This document shows positions 55,365-64,000 of a stretch of 64,000 nt of DNA, piece after piece; the first letter of the stretch is position 1; the number at the start of each line of letters is the position of its first letter. The notes beneath the pieces are model-generated. The model made no database searches. It saw only the letters and a program-made list of their open reading frames with translations, and was not told the origin of the DNA. The position numbers and the translations under genes are program-made. This stretch comes from Parvibaculum sedimenti (GTDB lineage: Bacteria > Pseudomonadota > Alphaproteobacteria > Parvibaculales > Parvibaculaceae): positions 62,001 to 126,000 of the forward strand of contig NZ_WESC01000009.1 in the NCBI RefSeq assembly GCF_009184905.1, read 5' to 3'.

Positions 55365-56921
55365 CTATTTGGCGGCGAGCGTCCGGCGCATGATCTTGCC
55401 GTTCGCTGTGCGCGGCAGGCTCTCAACAAACACGATCTCGCGCGGCCGCTTGTAGGCGGCCAGCCGCTCCTCGGCATGGGCAAGGATCGACGCCTTGTCG
55501 GGCTGCTTGCCCCCCTTCGGTACGACGAAAGCGGCGATGACGGTCACGTCGTCGCGCACGTGCATTTCCGTCACTGCGACTTCCGCAATGCCCGGATGAT
55601 CCGATAGCGCCGCCTCGACCTCGGCGGGCGAGACGCGATAGCCCATGGCGTTCATCACGTCGTCGGCGCGTCCGTGATACCAGAGATAGCCATCCTCATC
55701 GAAGGAGGCGAGATCGCCGCCAATGAACCACTCGCCGCGATAAACCTCGCTCTCGTCGCCGGGCCTTTGCCAATAGCCGAGCATGAGGCCGGGATCGCTG
55801 CGATGGACGGCAAGCATTCCGGTTTCGCCCGTGGGTAGAGGCTCGGTGTCGCCATCGACGGGAAGCACGGCGATGCAACGCCCCGGCTGCGGCTTGCCCG
55901 GACTGCCTGCGCGTATCTCCATCGATGGGCCAGTCGAGATATAGGTCGAGCACTCGCTCATGCCGAGCGCTTCATAGAGGTTCTTGCCCGTCTCCTCGCG
56001 CCAATGGCGAAGGAGGGCAGGCGAGAGCGCTTCGCCCGCCGTCAGCCCGTGGCGCAGCGCGGAAAGATCGTGCGAAGCAAGGTCGCAATATTTGAGGATC
56101 TGGCGATAGAGCGTCGGCACGGCGGCAAAGAGCGTCGCGCGCGTCCGCTCCAGAAGCCTCGGCCAGACATGAACGTCTTTCGGTCCGATATAGAGAACCG
56201 TCGTCGCGCCGTTTGCCCACGGGTCCTGCAGCCCTACGCCGAGCGTATAGGTCCAGTTGAAGGCGCCAGCATGAAGCACGACGTCGGCAGGGCCGATGCC
56301 ATACCAGCCCTGATACATGGGGCGCCGTCCCCAGGCGCTGCGCTGTGCATGGAGCACGCCCTTGGGCCGCCCGCTCGTGCCTGAGGTATAGACGAGGAAG
56401 GCCGGATCGTTCGCCTCCGTATCCGCATAATCGCCGAGCGGCGGATGTGCCTTCAGCCGCTTCAGCATGACATCGTCGATGACTCGCGCCTTGCCGGCAT
56501 GGACGGCCAACTCACCGGAAACAGCCACCGCCGCCGCGTGTGAATCCGTCAGAAGAAAATCGGCCTCGGCCTCCGTGAGCATCGAGGAAGACGGCAGCGG
56601 CACGAGCCCCGCAGCAATGGCACCGAAAAAGAGCAGCGCATAGTCGCTGGTATTCGGCATCCGGATCATCAGCCTCTCACCGGGGCGAAAGCCCTCGGCA
56701 AAGAGTCCGGCCGCAATCCGCCGCACCGCTTCGTCGAGTTCGCCATAGGTCCAGTGCTCGGCCGCATCGATCGGGGCTTCGGCATCGGAGATCACGATCA
56801 GCGCGGTCTTGGCGGGCGTTTCGGCGGCGGCGCGCGCGAGACAATAACGCGCGAGGTTGAAGCGCGCAGGGCAGGCCTCGCCGGTAAAGCCGCGGGCGAT
56901 TTCGGGAGCTGGAAACGACAT
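55365..56921 (-). CDS. Acyl-CoA synthetase / aryl-CoA ligase (AMP-binding family)
   Basis: 518-aa adenylate-forming enzyme that activates a carboxylic acid to its CoA thioester via an acyl-AMP. Motifs: P-loop VYTSGTSGRPKGVLHAQ, A5 EALGMSECSTYIS, A7 GGDLASFDEDGYLWYHGRADD, and the A10 Lys near the end in PRTANGKIMRRTLAAK. Closest in style to benzoate/2-aminobenzoate-CoA ligase-like proteins; exact acid unknown. The start ATG 56921 is divergent from the AMACR-type gene across a 143-base gap, so both may belong to one acyl-CoA pathway. Confidence 0.9.
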   Translation of the reverse strand: MSFPAPEIARGFTGEACPARFNLARYCLARAAAETPAKTALIVISDAEAPIDAAEHWTYGELDEAVRRIAAGLFAEGFRPGERLMIRMPNTSDYALLFFGAIAAGLVPLPSSSMLTEAEADFLLTDSHAAAVAVSGELAVHAGKARVIDDVMLKRLKAHPPLGDYADTEANDPAFLVYTSGTSGRPKGVLHAQRSAWGRRPMYQGWYGIGPADVVLHAGAFNWTYTLGVGLQDPWANGATTVLYIGPKDVHVWPRLLERTRATLFAAVPTLYRQILKYCDLASHDLSALRHGLTAGEALSPALLRHWREETGKNLYEALGMSECSTYISTGPSMEIRAGSPGKPQPGRCIAVLPVDGDTEPLPTGETGMLAVHRSDPGLMLGYWQRPGDESEVYRGEWFIGGDLASFDEDGYLWYHGRADDVMNAMGYRVSPAEVEAALSDHPGIAEVAVTEMHVRDDVTVIAAFVVPKGGKQPDKASILAHAEERLAAYKRPREIVFVESLPRTANGKIMRRTLAAK

Positions 56922-57064
56922 GAATGCTTTGTACGAGCGCCGCCCCGGCGAGGCAAGCGCAAGGCTTCAAGGCGGCCCCTACGTCATCTCCGGCGACATT
57001 TACGCATGGCCCGCCAGCCGCTAAAAGATTCGCCAACAAACAGGCTAATCAAGGGAGTCAGAGA

Positions 57065-58191
<1,127 letters not shown>

Positions 58192-58195
<4 letters not shown>

Positions 58196-58950
58196 CCGCA
58201 TTGCCAGGAACGACGGGCCGGCGGCGCATCTATCTGATGCGCCACGGCCATGTCGATTATTTCGGACGCGAGATTGAGGCGGCAGGGGGCGACACCAAGG
58301 TCGTGCCCCTGACTCCGCTCGGCCAGCATCAGGCCGATGCGGGAGGACACGCGCTCGCTCATGTCCGCTTCGACCGCGCGATCTGCTCGGGCGTTCCGCG
58401 CACGCGGCAGACCGCCGAGCGCGTTCTCGCGGGGCAGACCGACAATCCCGCGCCAACGCTCGAAATCGAGCCTGATCTGATCGAAATCCATAACGGGCGT
58501 TTCGGCGAGGTAAAGAGCCGCGCCGAGCTCGCTGCCAAGATGGCCTTTTATTTTGAACTCGCGGGCGAACCCGGCGCGACCATGCTGGAGCACGGCGAAG
58601 TCTTCGCCGATGCCGAGCGTCGCGCCGTCGGCGCTATTCGTCGCCTGCTGGCCGAGCCGGGCTGGCATACGGCGCTCATCGCCGCGCATGAGGGTATCAA
58701 CCGCCTGATCCTCGGCTGGGCGGCGCTCGGCGCAAAGGAAAGCGGCCTCAGGGCCGTCAAAGCCTTCGAGCAGGACCCGGCCTGCATCAATGTCATCGAC
58801 TTCGACATGGTGCCCAATGCGGACGGATCGGTGGGCACGGAAATCCAGCGCGCCATCATCAAGGCGATCAATGTCACGCCGTATAATTATTTCAAGCACG
58901 GCATGAACATGACGAGCCTCGAAGCGATCTTCGCCAAGGACCCGCGCTGA
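58192..58950 (+). CDS. Histidine phosphatase superfamily protein
   Basis: 252 aa with the phosphoglycerate-mutase-like fold. Catalytic RHG motif at residues 17-19 in [11 protein letters not shown] (His18), the second His in [11 protein letters not shown], and the fold core [18 protein letters not shown]. Substrate unknown; it could be a broad-specificity phosphatase. The preferred start is TTG 58192, overlapping the CoA transferase stop; TTG 58201 and ATG 58237 (within the RHG motif) are less likely. Probably co-transcribed with the CoA transferase. Confidence 0.85.
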
Positions 58951-58953
58951 CCG

Positions 58954-60783
58954 TCAGTGCTTGTCTTCGATCCACCAGGTATCGCTGCGATAGCCGTAGA
59001 TGGAGGTGCGCGCGGGCACCTTCACGCGGTCCCACAGCGCGACCCATTGCGTGGGCGAGTAGAAGAGCGGGATCACGTAATTGCCGGACAGAAGAACGCG
59101 GTCAAGCGCACGGACGGCGCTGACGAAATCGCTCTTTGTCTTGGCAGCCAGCAGAGCCGATATCGTGGCGTCGACAGCCTTGCTTTTGACACCAATGAAA
59201 TTGTAGCTGCCCTTGGCGTCAGCCGCCTCGGAGCCCCAGCGGAAACTCTGTTCATTGCCGGGCGAGAGCGAGCTCGTCCACTCGAAAAAGATCATGTCGT
59301 AGTCGTAGGCATCGAGCCGGCCCTGATATTGGCTCGAGTCGACATTCCGTACACGAACATCAATGCCCGATCGGCGCGCCATGTTGGCATAGACGAGAGC
59401 CAGCCGCTCATCGGCAGGCGTCGCCACCAGGATTTCAAAGCTCAGCGGCTTGCGGCTCTTCGCATCCACCACCTGGCCCGCCGAAATGGTGTATCCCGCA
59501 TCGCGCAGAAGCGAGAGCGCCTTCACGCGATTAGCGCGGTTCAACCCGTTGCCGTCGCCCACCGGCGCTTCATATCCGCGGCTCATGATCTCCGGCGTCA
59601 CCGCGTCGGGAAAGGGTGCGAGCAGCGCACGCTCGCGTATACCTGCAGCGCGGTGATGCGAGGACAGCTCCGAATTGTCGAAGTAGCTCTGCGTCCGCCG
59701 GTAGACGTCGTGATAGAGCGATCTGTTCACCCATTCGAAATCGAAGAGATAGGTGAGGGCGATGCGCACACGCCTGTCGGCAAAGACCGGCCGTCGCGTA
59801 TTGAAGACCATCGCCTTCATGCCGGAGGGCATCGCCGTCTCGAAGGCCAGCTTGCGGACATGGCCTTGCCGCACAGCCGGAAAATCATACTCGCTGGTCC
59901 AGCGGCCGGGATCTTCCTCGGGCCTGGCATCGTATAGCCCGGCCTTGAAAGCTTCGAACGAGGCGTTGCTGTCGCGGTAATAGTCGTAAACGACGTGCTC
60001 GATATTGTTTCGCCCGCGATTGACCGCGAGGCCCGCGCCCCAATAATTCGGGTTCAGACGATAGGAGATGCGGCTGCCGGGTTTGACCTCGTCGACGAGA
60101 TAGGGGCCGCTACCCACCGGAACCTCAAGGCTCGACTCGTCGAAGGCGCGTTTTTCATAAACATGCTTCGGCAATATCGGCATGAGGCCGAGGATGAGCG
60201 GCATCTCCCGATCCGCGCTTTCTTCGCCCGGATCGCGGCGGAAGTAGAATTTGACGCTTCGGGCGTCGGGCCGCTCGATGCGTTCGACCTTGCCGTAATA
60301 GCTCTTGTAATTGGGCCGCCCCTTGTCGCGCAGTGTCTCCAGCGAAAAGACGACATCGTCGACTGTAACCGGCGTTCCATCGGAAAAACGCGCCTCCTTG
60401 CGCAGGCGGAAGGCGACCCAGCTCCGATCCGGCGCGGTTTCGATACTCTCCGCCAGGAGGCCATAGAGCGAGAAGGATTCATCATACCCCCGCGCCATCA
60501 GGCTCTCGAAAACGAACTCCCGAAGACCGACGGCGGGCGTCCCACGCACGATGAAGGGGTTGAAGCTGTCGAAGCTGCCGACTGCCCCGAAACGGATCGT
60601 TCCGCCCTTGGGCGCGTCCGGGTTCACATAGTCAAAGGCCTTGAAGCCGGCCGGGTAGGCTGGCTCGCCATGCATGGCAATGGCAGGCTCCGGCTCGGCA
60701 TGCAGGGCGAGCGGCAGCAGCACCCCCAGTATCAACGCCGCTATTCCCGCCGTTCTACGCCCCAACTCGCCGTTTTCCTTCAT
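58954..60783 (-). CDS. Peptide ABC transporter substrate-binding protein, YejA-like
   Basis: 609 aa, periplasmic. N-terminal signal peptide with hydrophobic core (about residues 13-28, cleavage at HA-E). The mature protein matches family 5 solute-binding proteins of the YejA type: GGTIRFGAVGSFDSFNPFIV start, FRLRKEARFSDGTPVTVDDVVF, and RRDPGEESADREMPLILGLMP. YejA homologues bind oligopeptides such as microcin C. No permease or ATPase gene is nearby, so this is an orphan binding protein or its partners are elsewhere. Convergent with the histidine phosphatase gene. Confidence 0.9.
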   Translation of the reverse strand: MKENGELGRRTAGIAALILGVLLPLALHAEPEPAIAMHGEPAYPAGFKAFDYVNPDAPKGGTIRFGAVGSFDSFNPFIVRGTPAVGLREFVFESLMARGYDESFSLYGLLAESIETAPDRSWVAFRLRKEARFSDGTPVTVDDVVFSLETLRDKGRPNYKSYYGKVERIERPDARSVKFYFRRDPGEESADREMPLILGLMPILPKHVYEKRAFDESSLEVPVGSGPYLVDEVKPGSRISYRLNPNYWGAGLAVNRGRNNIEHVVYDYYRDSNASFEAFKAGLYDARPEEDPGRWTSEYDFPAVRQGHVRKLAFETAMPSGMKAMVFNTRRPVFADRRVRIALTYLFDFEWVNRSLYHDVYRRTQSYFDNSELSSHHRAAGIRERALLAPFPDAVTPEIMSRGYEAPVGDGNGLNRANRVKALSLLRDAGYTISAGQVVDAKSRKPLSFEILVATPADERLALVYANMARRSGIDVRVRNVDSSQYQGRLDAYDYDMIFFEWTSSLSPGNEQSFRWGSEAADAKGSYNFIGVKSKAVDATISALLAAKTKSDFVSAVRALDRVLLSGNYVIPLFYSPTQWVALWDRVKVPARTSIYGYRSDTWWIEDKH

Positions 60784-60870
60784 TGCTTGCCCATTCCTTG
60801 GGCAGCCACGGATAGTTCCTGTAGCTCAAGATTACCGGTATTTAATGCCCCGATTACGTATGAGTTCGGA

Positions 60871-60899
60871 CTATCGGAGCCGGGCTGGATATCTATAAT
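60871..60899 (+). promoter_or_regulatory. Possible promoter of the IalB-family gene
   Basis: A perfect TATAAT at 60894-60899 with a poor -35 (CTATCG, 17 bases upstream). It is about 70 bases before the gene start. Confidence 0.35.
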
Positions 60900-60968
60900 C
60901 GCGCCGCGACTCGGACCGCGAGCCGGACAATACGGGCTGAATTTATAGCCTCAGAAAGGACGAACCTC

Positions 60969-61535
60969 ATGTTTTTCCGTCGTGTGGCGCTCGGCGCCCT
61001 CCTGATCGCGCTGATCGCGCCCCTGGCGCCGGCCATCGCCGCAGACGCGACGTCGGCCGCGGCGGCCGAGCAAGGCCCCAAGCCGGAGATCAAGAAATTC
61101 GGTAGCTGGGCCATGCGGTGCGACACCAACCCGAAAGACGCAAAGCAGAAGGAATGCCACGCTTTCGTCGACATTCGCATTGGTGAGGACGGCAAGCAGC
61201 GCGTGCTCTACCTCGGCGTCGGCTACATTCCCAAGAAGACCGACGGCAGCATGTTCATGTTCGCGATCACGCCGCTCGGCACGATCCTGCCCGCTGGCCT
61301 CGGCATCGACATCGACAACAGCGGCAAGGCGAAATTCGGCGGCCCGTTCATCTTCTGTGTGCCGCTCGGCTGCCAGGCCGAAATGCCCCTCAAGGCTGAA
61401 AACCTGAAGGCGCTGAAGAGCGCCAAGGAAATGGAAGTCGCCTTCAAGCATGCAGGCAAGGGCGACATCAAGGTGCCGGTGAAGCTCGACGGCTTCAGCG
61501 CCGCGATCGCCGCTCTGCCGAAGCAGAAGGGCTGA
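60969..61535 (+). CDS. Invasion-associated locus B (IalB) family protein
   Basis: 188 aa. N-terminal signal peptide (MFFRRVALGALLIALIAPLA), predicted periplasmic or outer-membrane exposed. The mature domain has the IalB pattern SWAMRCDTNP... and paired Cys (WAMRC, KECHAF, and FCVPLGCQAEM) that likely form disulfides. Role is unknown outside pathogens; homologues are widespread in non-pathogenic alphaproteobacteria. AGAAAGGACG lies just before the ATG. Convergent with the acyltransferase gene. Confidence 0.9.
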   Translation: MFFRRVALGALLIALIAPLAPAIAADATSAAAAEQGPKPEIKKFGSWAMRCDTNPKDAKQKECHAFVDIRIGEDGKQRVLYLGVGYIPKKTDGSMFMFAITPLGTILPAGLGIDIDNSGKAKFGGPFIFCVPLGCQAEMPLKAENLKALKSAKEMEVAFKHAGKGDIKVPVKLDGFSAAIAALPKQKG

Positions 61536-61538
61536 TCG

Positions 61539-62324
61539 TCAGTCTTCCCGCGTCGGGAAGAACACGCTGCGGAGCCAACCCCACAGCGTGTTTTCCCGGA
61601 GCAGGTAGCGCATCAGCCTGTCCATATCCTGTTCGATGCGCTCGGGCTCTGCGAAGAGTTCCGAGCGTTTTCGTATTGGACGCTCGGGGTCGAGCTGGCG
61701 CAGGACGCGGGCGGGATTTCCCGCCGCAATACAGTTCGCCGGAATGTCTTTCGTGACCACGGAGCCCGCGCCGATGATGCTGTTCTCGCCGATGGTCACG
61801 CCCTTGCCAACGATAACGCGAACGCCCAGCCATGCGTTCTCGCCGATCACGATTGGCGCATGCTTGTCGAGCTCGCGCGTCCGGTCATAGGTGTCGTGCC
61901 AATCTGAATCCGAGATGTAGCAGCCGCTCGCAATCATCGTGTTCGAGCCGATGGTGATGCTCTCGGAGGCGACGATATGCGTGCCGGGGCTCACCAGCAC
62001 ATAGTCGCCAAGCGTGATGCGTCCCTCGCGCCCATCGGTCGTCCAGGTGCAAAGCCGGATCATGTTGCCGACCGCGGCATTCAGATGGACGCAGGTGCCG
62101 ATGCGAATGTTGCCGCCGAAGACCTCGACATTGCGGGGACTGCTGACGGCAAGGCCGGGGCCTGCCTCGTCGAAGGCGGGAACGAGGAAATGCTTCGTCT
62201 GGAAACGCACCCAGGCGCCTTGCAGGCGACGAATGTAATAAGGCCGCCTTTCGCGCCGCAATTCCCGTACTCCCCCGATTAATTGGCCCGCGAGACGGAT
62301 AGCACGAGCCCGTTCATGGCTCAC
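61539..62324 (-). CDS. Left-handed beta-helix (hexapeptide) acyltransferase
   Basis: 261 aa. A helical N-terminal region of about 60 residues (HERARAIRLAGQLIGGVREL) and then hexapeptide repeats: NVEVFGGNIRIGTCVHLNAAVG, ITLGDYVLVSPGTHIVAS, and IVIGENAWLGVRVIVGKGVTIGENSIIGAGSVVTKDI, as in the nodulation-L/xenobiotic-type acetyltransferases. Substrate unknown; possibly a sugar or lipid-linked acceptor. The C-terminus is Arg/Glu/Phe-rich. No operon partner. Confidence 0.85.
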   Translation of the reverse strand: MSHERARAIRLAGQLIGGVRELRRERRPYYIRRLQGAWVRFQTKHFLVPAFDEAGPGLAVSSPRNVEVFGGNIRIGTCVHLNAAVGNMIRLCTWTTDGREGRITLGDYVLVSPGTHIVASESITIGSNTMIASGCYISDSDWHDTYDRTRELDKHAPIVIGENAWLGVRVIVGKGVTIGENSIIGAGSVVTKDIPANCIAAGNPARVLRQLDPERPIRKRSELFAEPERIEQDMDRLMRYLLRENTLWGWLRSVFFPTRED

Positions 62325-62350
62325 CCTAAATCGGCGCGGCTGAAACCCGC

Positions 62351-62683
62351 CTAATGAGCGGTCTTTGCGCGAATAGTGTAGATGCCACCATGCATGGGAC
62401 CGAACAGCTCTTTCACCTGCGGGTGGCGAACGGGCTCGCCCGTTTCATCCGGCAGCAGGTTCTGCTCGGAGACATAGGCGACATATTCCGTCTCCGCATT
62501 CTCCGCGAGCAGGTGATAAAAGGGCTGGTCCTTGCGCGGGCGCATTTGCTCCGGAATCGAGAGCCACCATTCCTCGGTATTGTTGAAGGTCGGGTCCACG
62601 TCATAGATGACGCCCCGGAACGGGAAATACTTGTGGCGAACGATCTGCCCGATCTGAAATCTCGCCTGCCGGTTGATCTCCAT
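62351..62683 (-). CDS. hspQ: Heat shock protein HspQ
   Basis: 110-aa small protein of the YccV/HspQ fold, which binds hemimethylated DNA in some reports and is a Lon adaptor in enterobacteria. Family signatures: RFQIGQIVRHKYFPFRGVIYDVDP, and DQPFYHLLAENAETEYVAYVSEQNL. ATG 62683 (MEINRQARFQIG) is preferred; a TTG 21 bases upstream is not. The ChbG/HpnK gene is reverse, ending 27 bases upstream, so the two may be co-transcribed. Confidence 0.93.
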   Translation of the reverse strand: MEINRQARFQIGQIVRHKYFPFRGVIYDVDPTFNNTEEWWLSIPEQMRPRKDQPFYHLLAENAETEYVAYVSEQNLLPDETGEPVRHPQVKELFGPMHGGIYTIRAKTAH

Positions 62684-62710
62684 GACGTATTCCGCGCTCC
62701 ACAAGTACCG

Positions 62711-63616
62711 TCACGAAGAGTAGCAGTTCGGCATGAGGGCCTGCAATTCGCGGCAGCCGATAAGCCTGACGCCTGCCTTTTCGAGTTTGTCGCGAACGCG
62801 GCCCGAGCGAAGCAGCTCATAATCGGCGACTCGGGAACGCCAATCCGGGCAGATGCCGCGAAGTTCGGGCGTATCGAGAGCCGGGTGAAAGATCACATAG
62901 GCAATCTGGCCGGGCTCGATGCGGCTGATCAGATGGAGCGTGTGCTCCAGCCGGTCTTCTCCCACGGAGAGTGAGAGCATGAGCATCCGGTCGAGAAAGG
63001 GCACGCCCCGCGCTTCGAGCCTGCCGACGGTCTCCGAAAGAACGCGAGAAGTCTCCTCGTCATAGCCACCCTTGCGCCACTGTTCGGCGCGTAGCCTGAG
63101 CCCGAAGGGCACAGCGCCCGCTTCCAGCGCCGCAGATGTGAACTCTCCATAGAGGCGCGCATTCAGCACCGAGCCCATATGCGTATCGAAATGCGTGGGG
63201 CTGATGCCGGCCTCGCGGGCGAGCTGAAGTTGCAGGCGCAATTCGGCGCCGGCGGCCACCGGATTCGCATGGGCCGCGACCTCCGCCGAGCTGCGCGGGA
63301 AGCAGCGCTCGTCATCCATGAGGCCGCCCGCCGGATCGCGCGTCGACACAGGCCCCCAGCGGTAGCCGCTCCATTCGCTGGTCAGCGTCGCATGAACCCC
63401 GAGATCGACATCCGCGTTATCGCGCGCCCAGGCAGCGGTGGCGCGGAACCAGGGGCAGGGCACCATGACCGAACCGCATGTCACGGCGCGGGCAGCCCAG
63501 AGTTCGGCGAAGGCATCGAGCGAAGCCCCGCACATGCCCACATCGTCGACATGGAGGATCGCCACCCGGTCGGTCTCTTTGAGACCCAGTCGCATCAACG
63601 CCGGATTGGCTTCCAT
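62711..63616 (-). CDS. ChbG/HpnK (YdjC) family deacetylase
   Basis: 301 aa metal-dependent deacetylase of the carbohydrate-deacetylase fold. Metal/catalytic candidates are Asp24-Asp25 in AILHVDDVGMC, His75 in DLGVHATLTSEW, and His142/His146 in THFDTHMGSV. Related proteins deacetylate N-acetyl sugars or hopanoid-linked glucosamine; the exact substrate is unknown here. ATG 63616 (MEANPALMRLGLKE) is chosen because GGGGGA lies 7 bases upstream; ATG 63634 adds six residues. Divergent from the Old Yellow Enzyme gene. Confidence 0.82.
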   Translation of the reverse strand: MEANPALMRLGLKETDRVAILHVDDVGMCGASLDAFAELWAARAVTCGSVMVPCPWFRATAAWARDNADVDLGVHATLTSEWSGYRWGPVSTRDPAGGLMDDERCFPRSSAEVAAHANPVAAGAELRLQLQLAREAGISPTHFDTHMGSVLNARLYGEFTSAALEAGAVPFGLRLRAEQWRKGGYDEETSRVLSETVGRLEARGVPFLDRMLMLSLSVGEDRLEHTLHLISRIEPGQIAYVIFHPALDTPELRGICPDWRSRVADYELLRSGRVRDKLEKAGVRLIGCRELQALMPNCYSS

Positions 63617-63753
63617 GCCGCTTCCCCCGTTCATTTTATTTTGATCGCGGAGCCGCGATCGGCATTTGCACTTTGGCTTTGGATACCCAATATGCACCCA
63701 ACTGAAATTGGCCGGAAACCCCATGGTTTCACGGCGAGATATTGGAGAACTGA

Positions 63754-64000
63754 ATGAGCCGATCCGTCGCACCCCTGTTTCGTCCCTTCACGATCAACGG
63801 GCTGGAGCTTCCCAACCGCATCGTCATGGCCCCCATGACGCGCACGCAATCACCAGGCGGCATTCCGGGTGCCAACGTGGCCGCCTATTATCGCCGCCGC
63901 GCCGAAAACGAAACGGGCCTCATCATCACCGAAGGCACCACGATCAACGATCCCGTGTCGTCGCTCGATGTTGGCGTGCCGAACTTCTTCGGCGAGGCGC
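63754..64000 (+). CDS. NADH:flavin oxidoreductase / Old Yellow Enzyme, N-terminal part
   Basis: 82 residues to the right edge of the window, without a stop. Starts at ATG 63754, with TTGGAG upstream. The Old Yellow Enzyme start is clear: LFRPFTINGLELPNRIVMAPMTRTQS (the FMN-binding region), then the YYRRRAENETGLIITEGT segment. FMN-dependent ene-reductase of alpha,beta-unsaturated carbonyl or related substrates. The rest lies outside the window. It is divergent from the ChbG/HpnK gene, sharing a ~137-base upstream region. Confidence 0.9.
   Translation, partial: MSRSVAPLFRPFTINGLELPNRIVMAPMTRTQSPGGIPGANVAAYYRRRAENETGLIITEGTTINDPVSSLDVGVPNFFGEA

Noticed and set aside
61543-61559. Hairpin CTTCCCG-CGT-CGGGAAG between the IalB and acyltransferase genes as a bidirectional terminator
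   Set aside because: Lies within the acyltransferase coding end and no T-tract follows on either strand.

Overview
This window looks like ordinary, gene-dense chromosome from an alphaproteobacterium. The DNA is GC-rich, and the genes have the gene order and protein variants of that class: surE-pcm-nlpD, yajC-secD-secF followed by complex I assembly-factor homologues, sdhE, and an IalB-family protein. The protein set fits the Hyphomicrobiales, and a Parvibaculum-like genus is my best guess, inferred from memory of the proteins. I see no insertion sequence, prophage, integrase, CRISPR array or toxin-antitoxin pair, no recognisable transcription regulator, and no gene-free gap over 300 bases.

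Layout. 1-5275: end of tatC, then serS, surE, pcm, a LysM/LytM lipoprotein and a Tat-exported deacetylase-like protein, all forward. 5297-11365: a reverse AAA ATPase faces yajC-secD-secF, followed by homologues of mitochondrial NDUFAF3 and NDUFAF6 with a PuuD-like membrane protein between them. 11366-20773: reverse block with trmFO, an amidase, a PhoD phosphatase, uvrA and a PAP2 membrane protein. Two GAAC-N7-GAAC direct repeats (alphaproteobacterial LexA boxes) lie upstream of uvrA and between PAP2 and ssb. 21002-29982: ssb, DUF2269, a PP2C-like phosphatase, gyrA, coaD, two cyclophilins, a composite palindromic repeat, queA-tgt and tRNA-Lys(UUU). 30115-36810: GFA protein, small membrane proteins, beta-carbonic anhydrase, glmU-glmS and a TPR/SPOR protein.

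36928-45673: a thiolase-fold protein resembling HMG-CoA synthase, fused to an OB-fold domain and with Gln in place of the catalytic Cys, paired with an SCP2-type thiolase; then an MBOAT/SGNH acyl-transfer pair, a reverse trio (DUF6285-like, APH-like kinase, lipocalin-like protein) and a DUF502 protein. 45651-54945: recG, sdhE, mfd, msrP-msrQ, a FrnE-like DsbA protein and an SDR. 55104-64000: a small membrane protein, acyl-CoA ligase, AMACR-type CoA transferase/racemase, histidine phosphatase, YejA-like binding protein, IalB, a hexapeptide acyltransferase, hspQ, a ChbG/HpnK deacetylase and the start of an Old Yellow Enzyme.

How they work together. DNA repair and topology (uvrA, ssb, recG, mfd, gyrA), protein export (tatC, yajC-secDF), queuosine tRNA modification (queA-tgt), amino-sugar supply (glmU-glmS), periplasmic protein repair (msrPQ) and CoA-thioester metabolism dominate. 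The observations most worth following are the Gln-substituted condensing enzyme with its thiolase, the two SOS boxes including one in front of a PAP2 protein, the Tgt that has lost most of its zinc ligands, and the complex I assembly-factor homologues downstream of secDF. I found no obviously new defence or mobile system.
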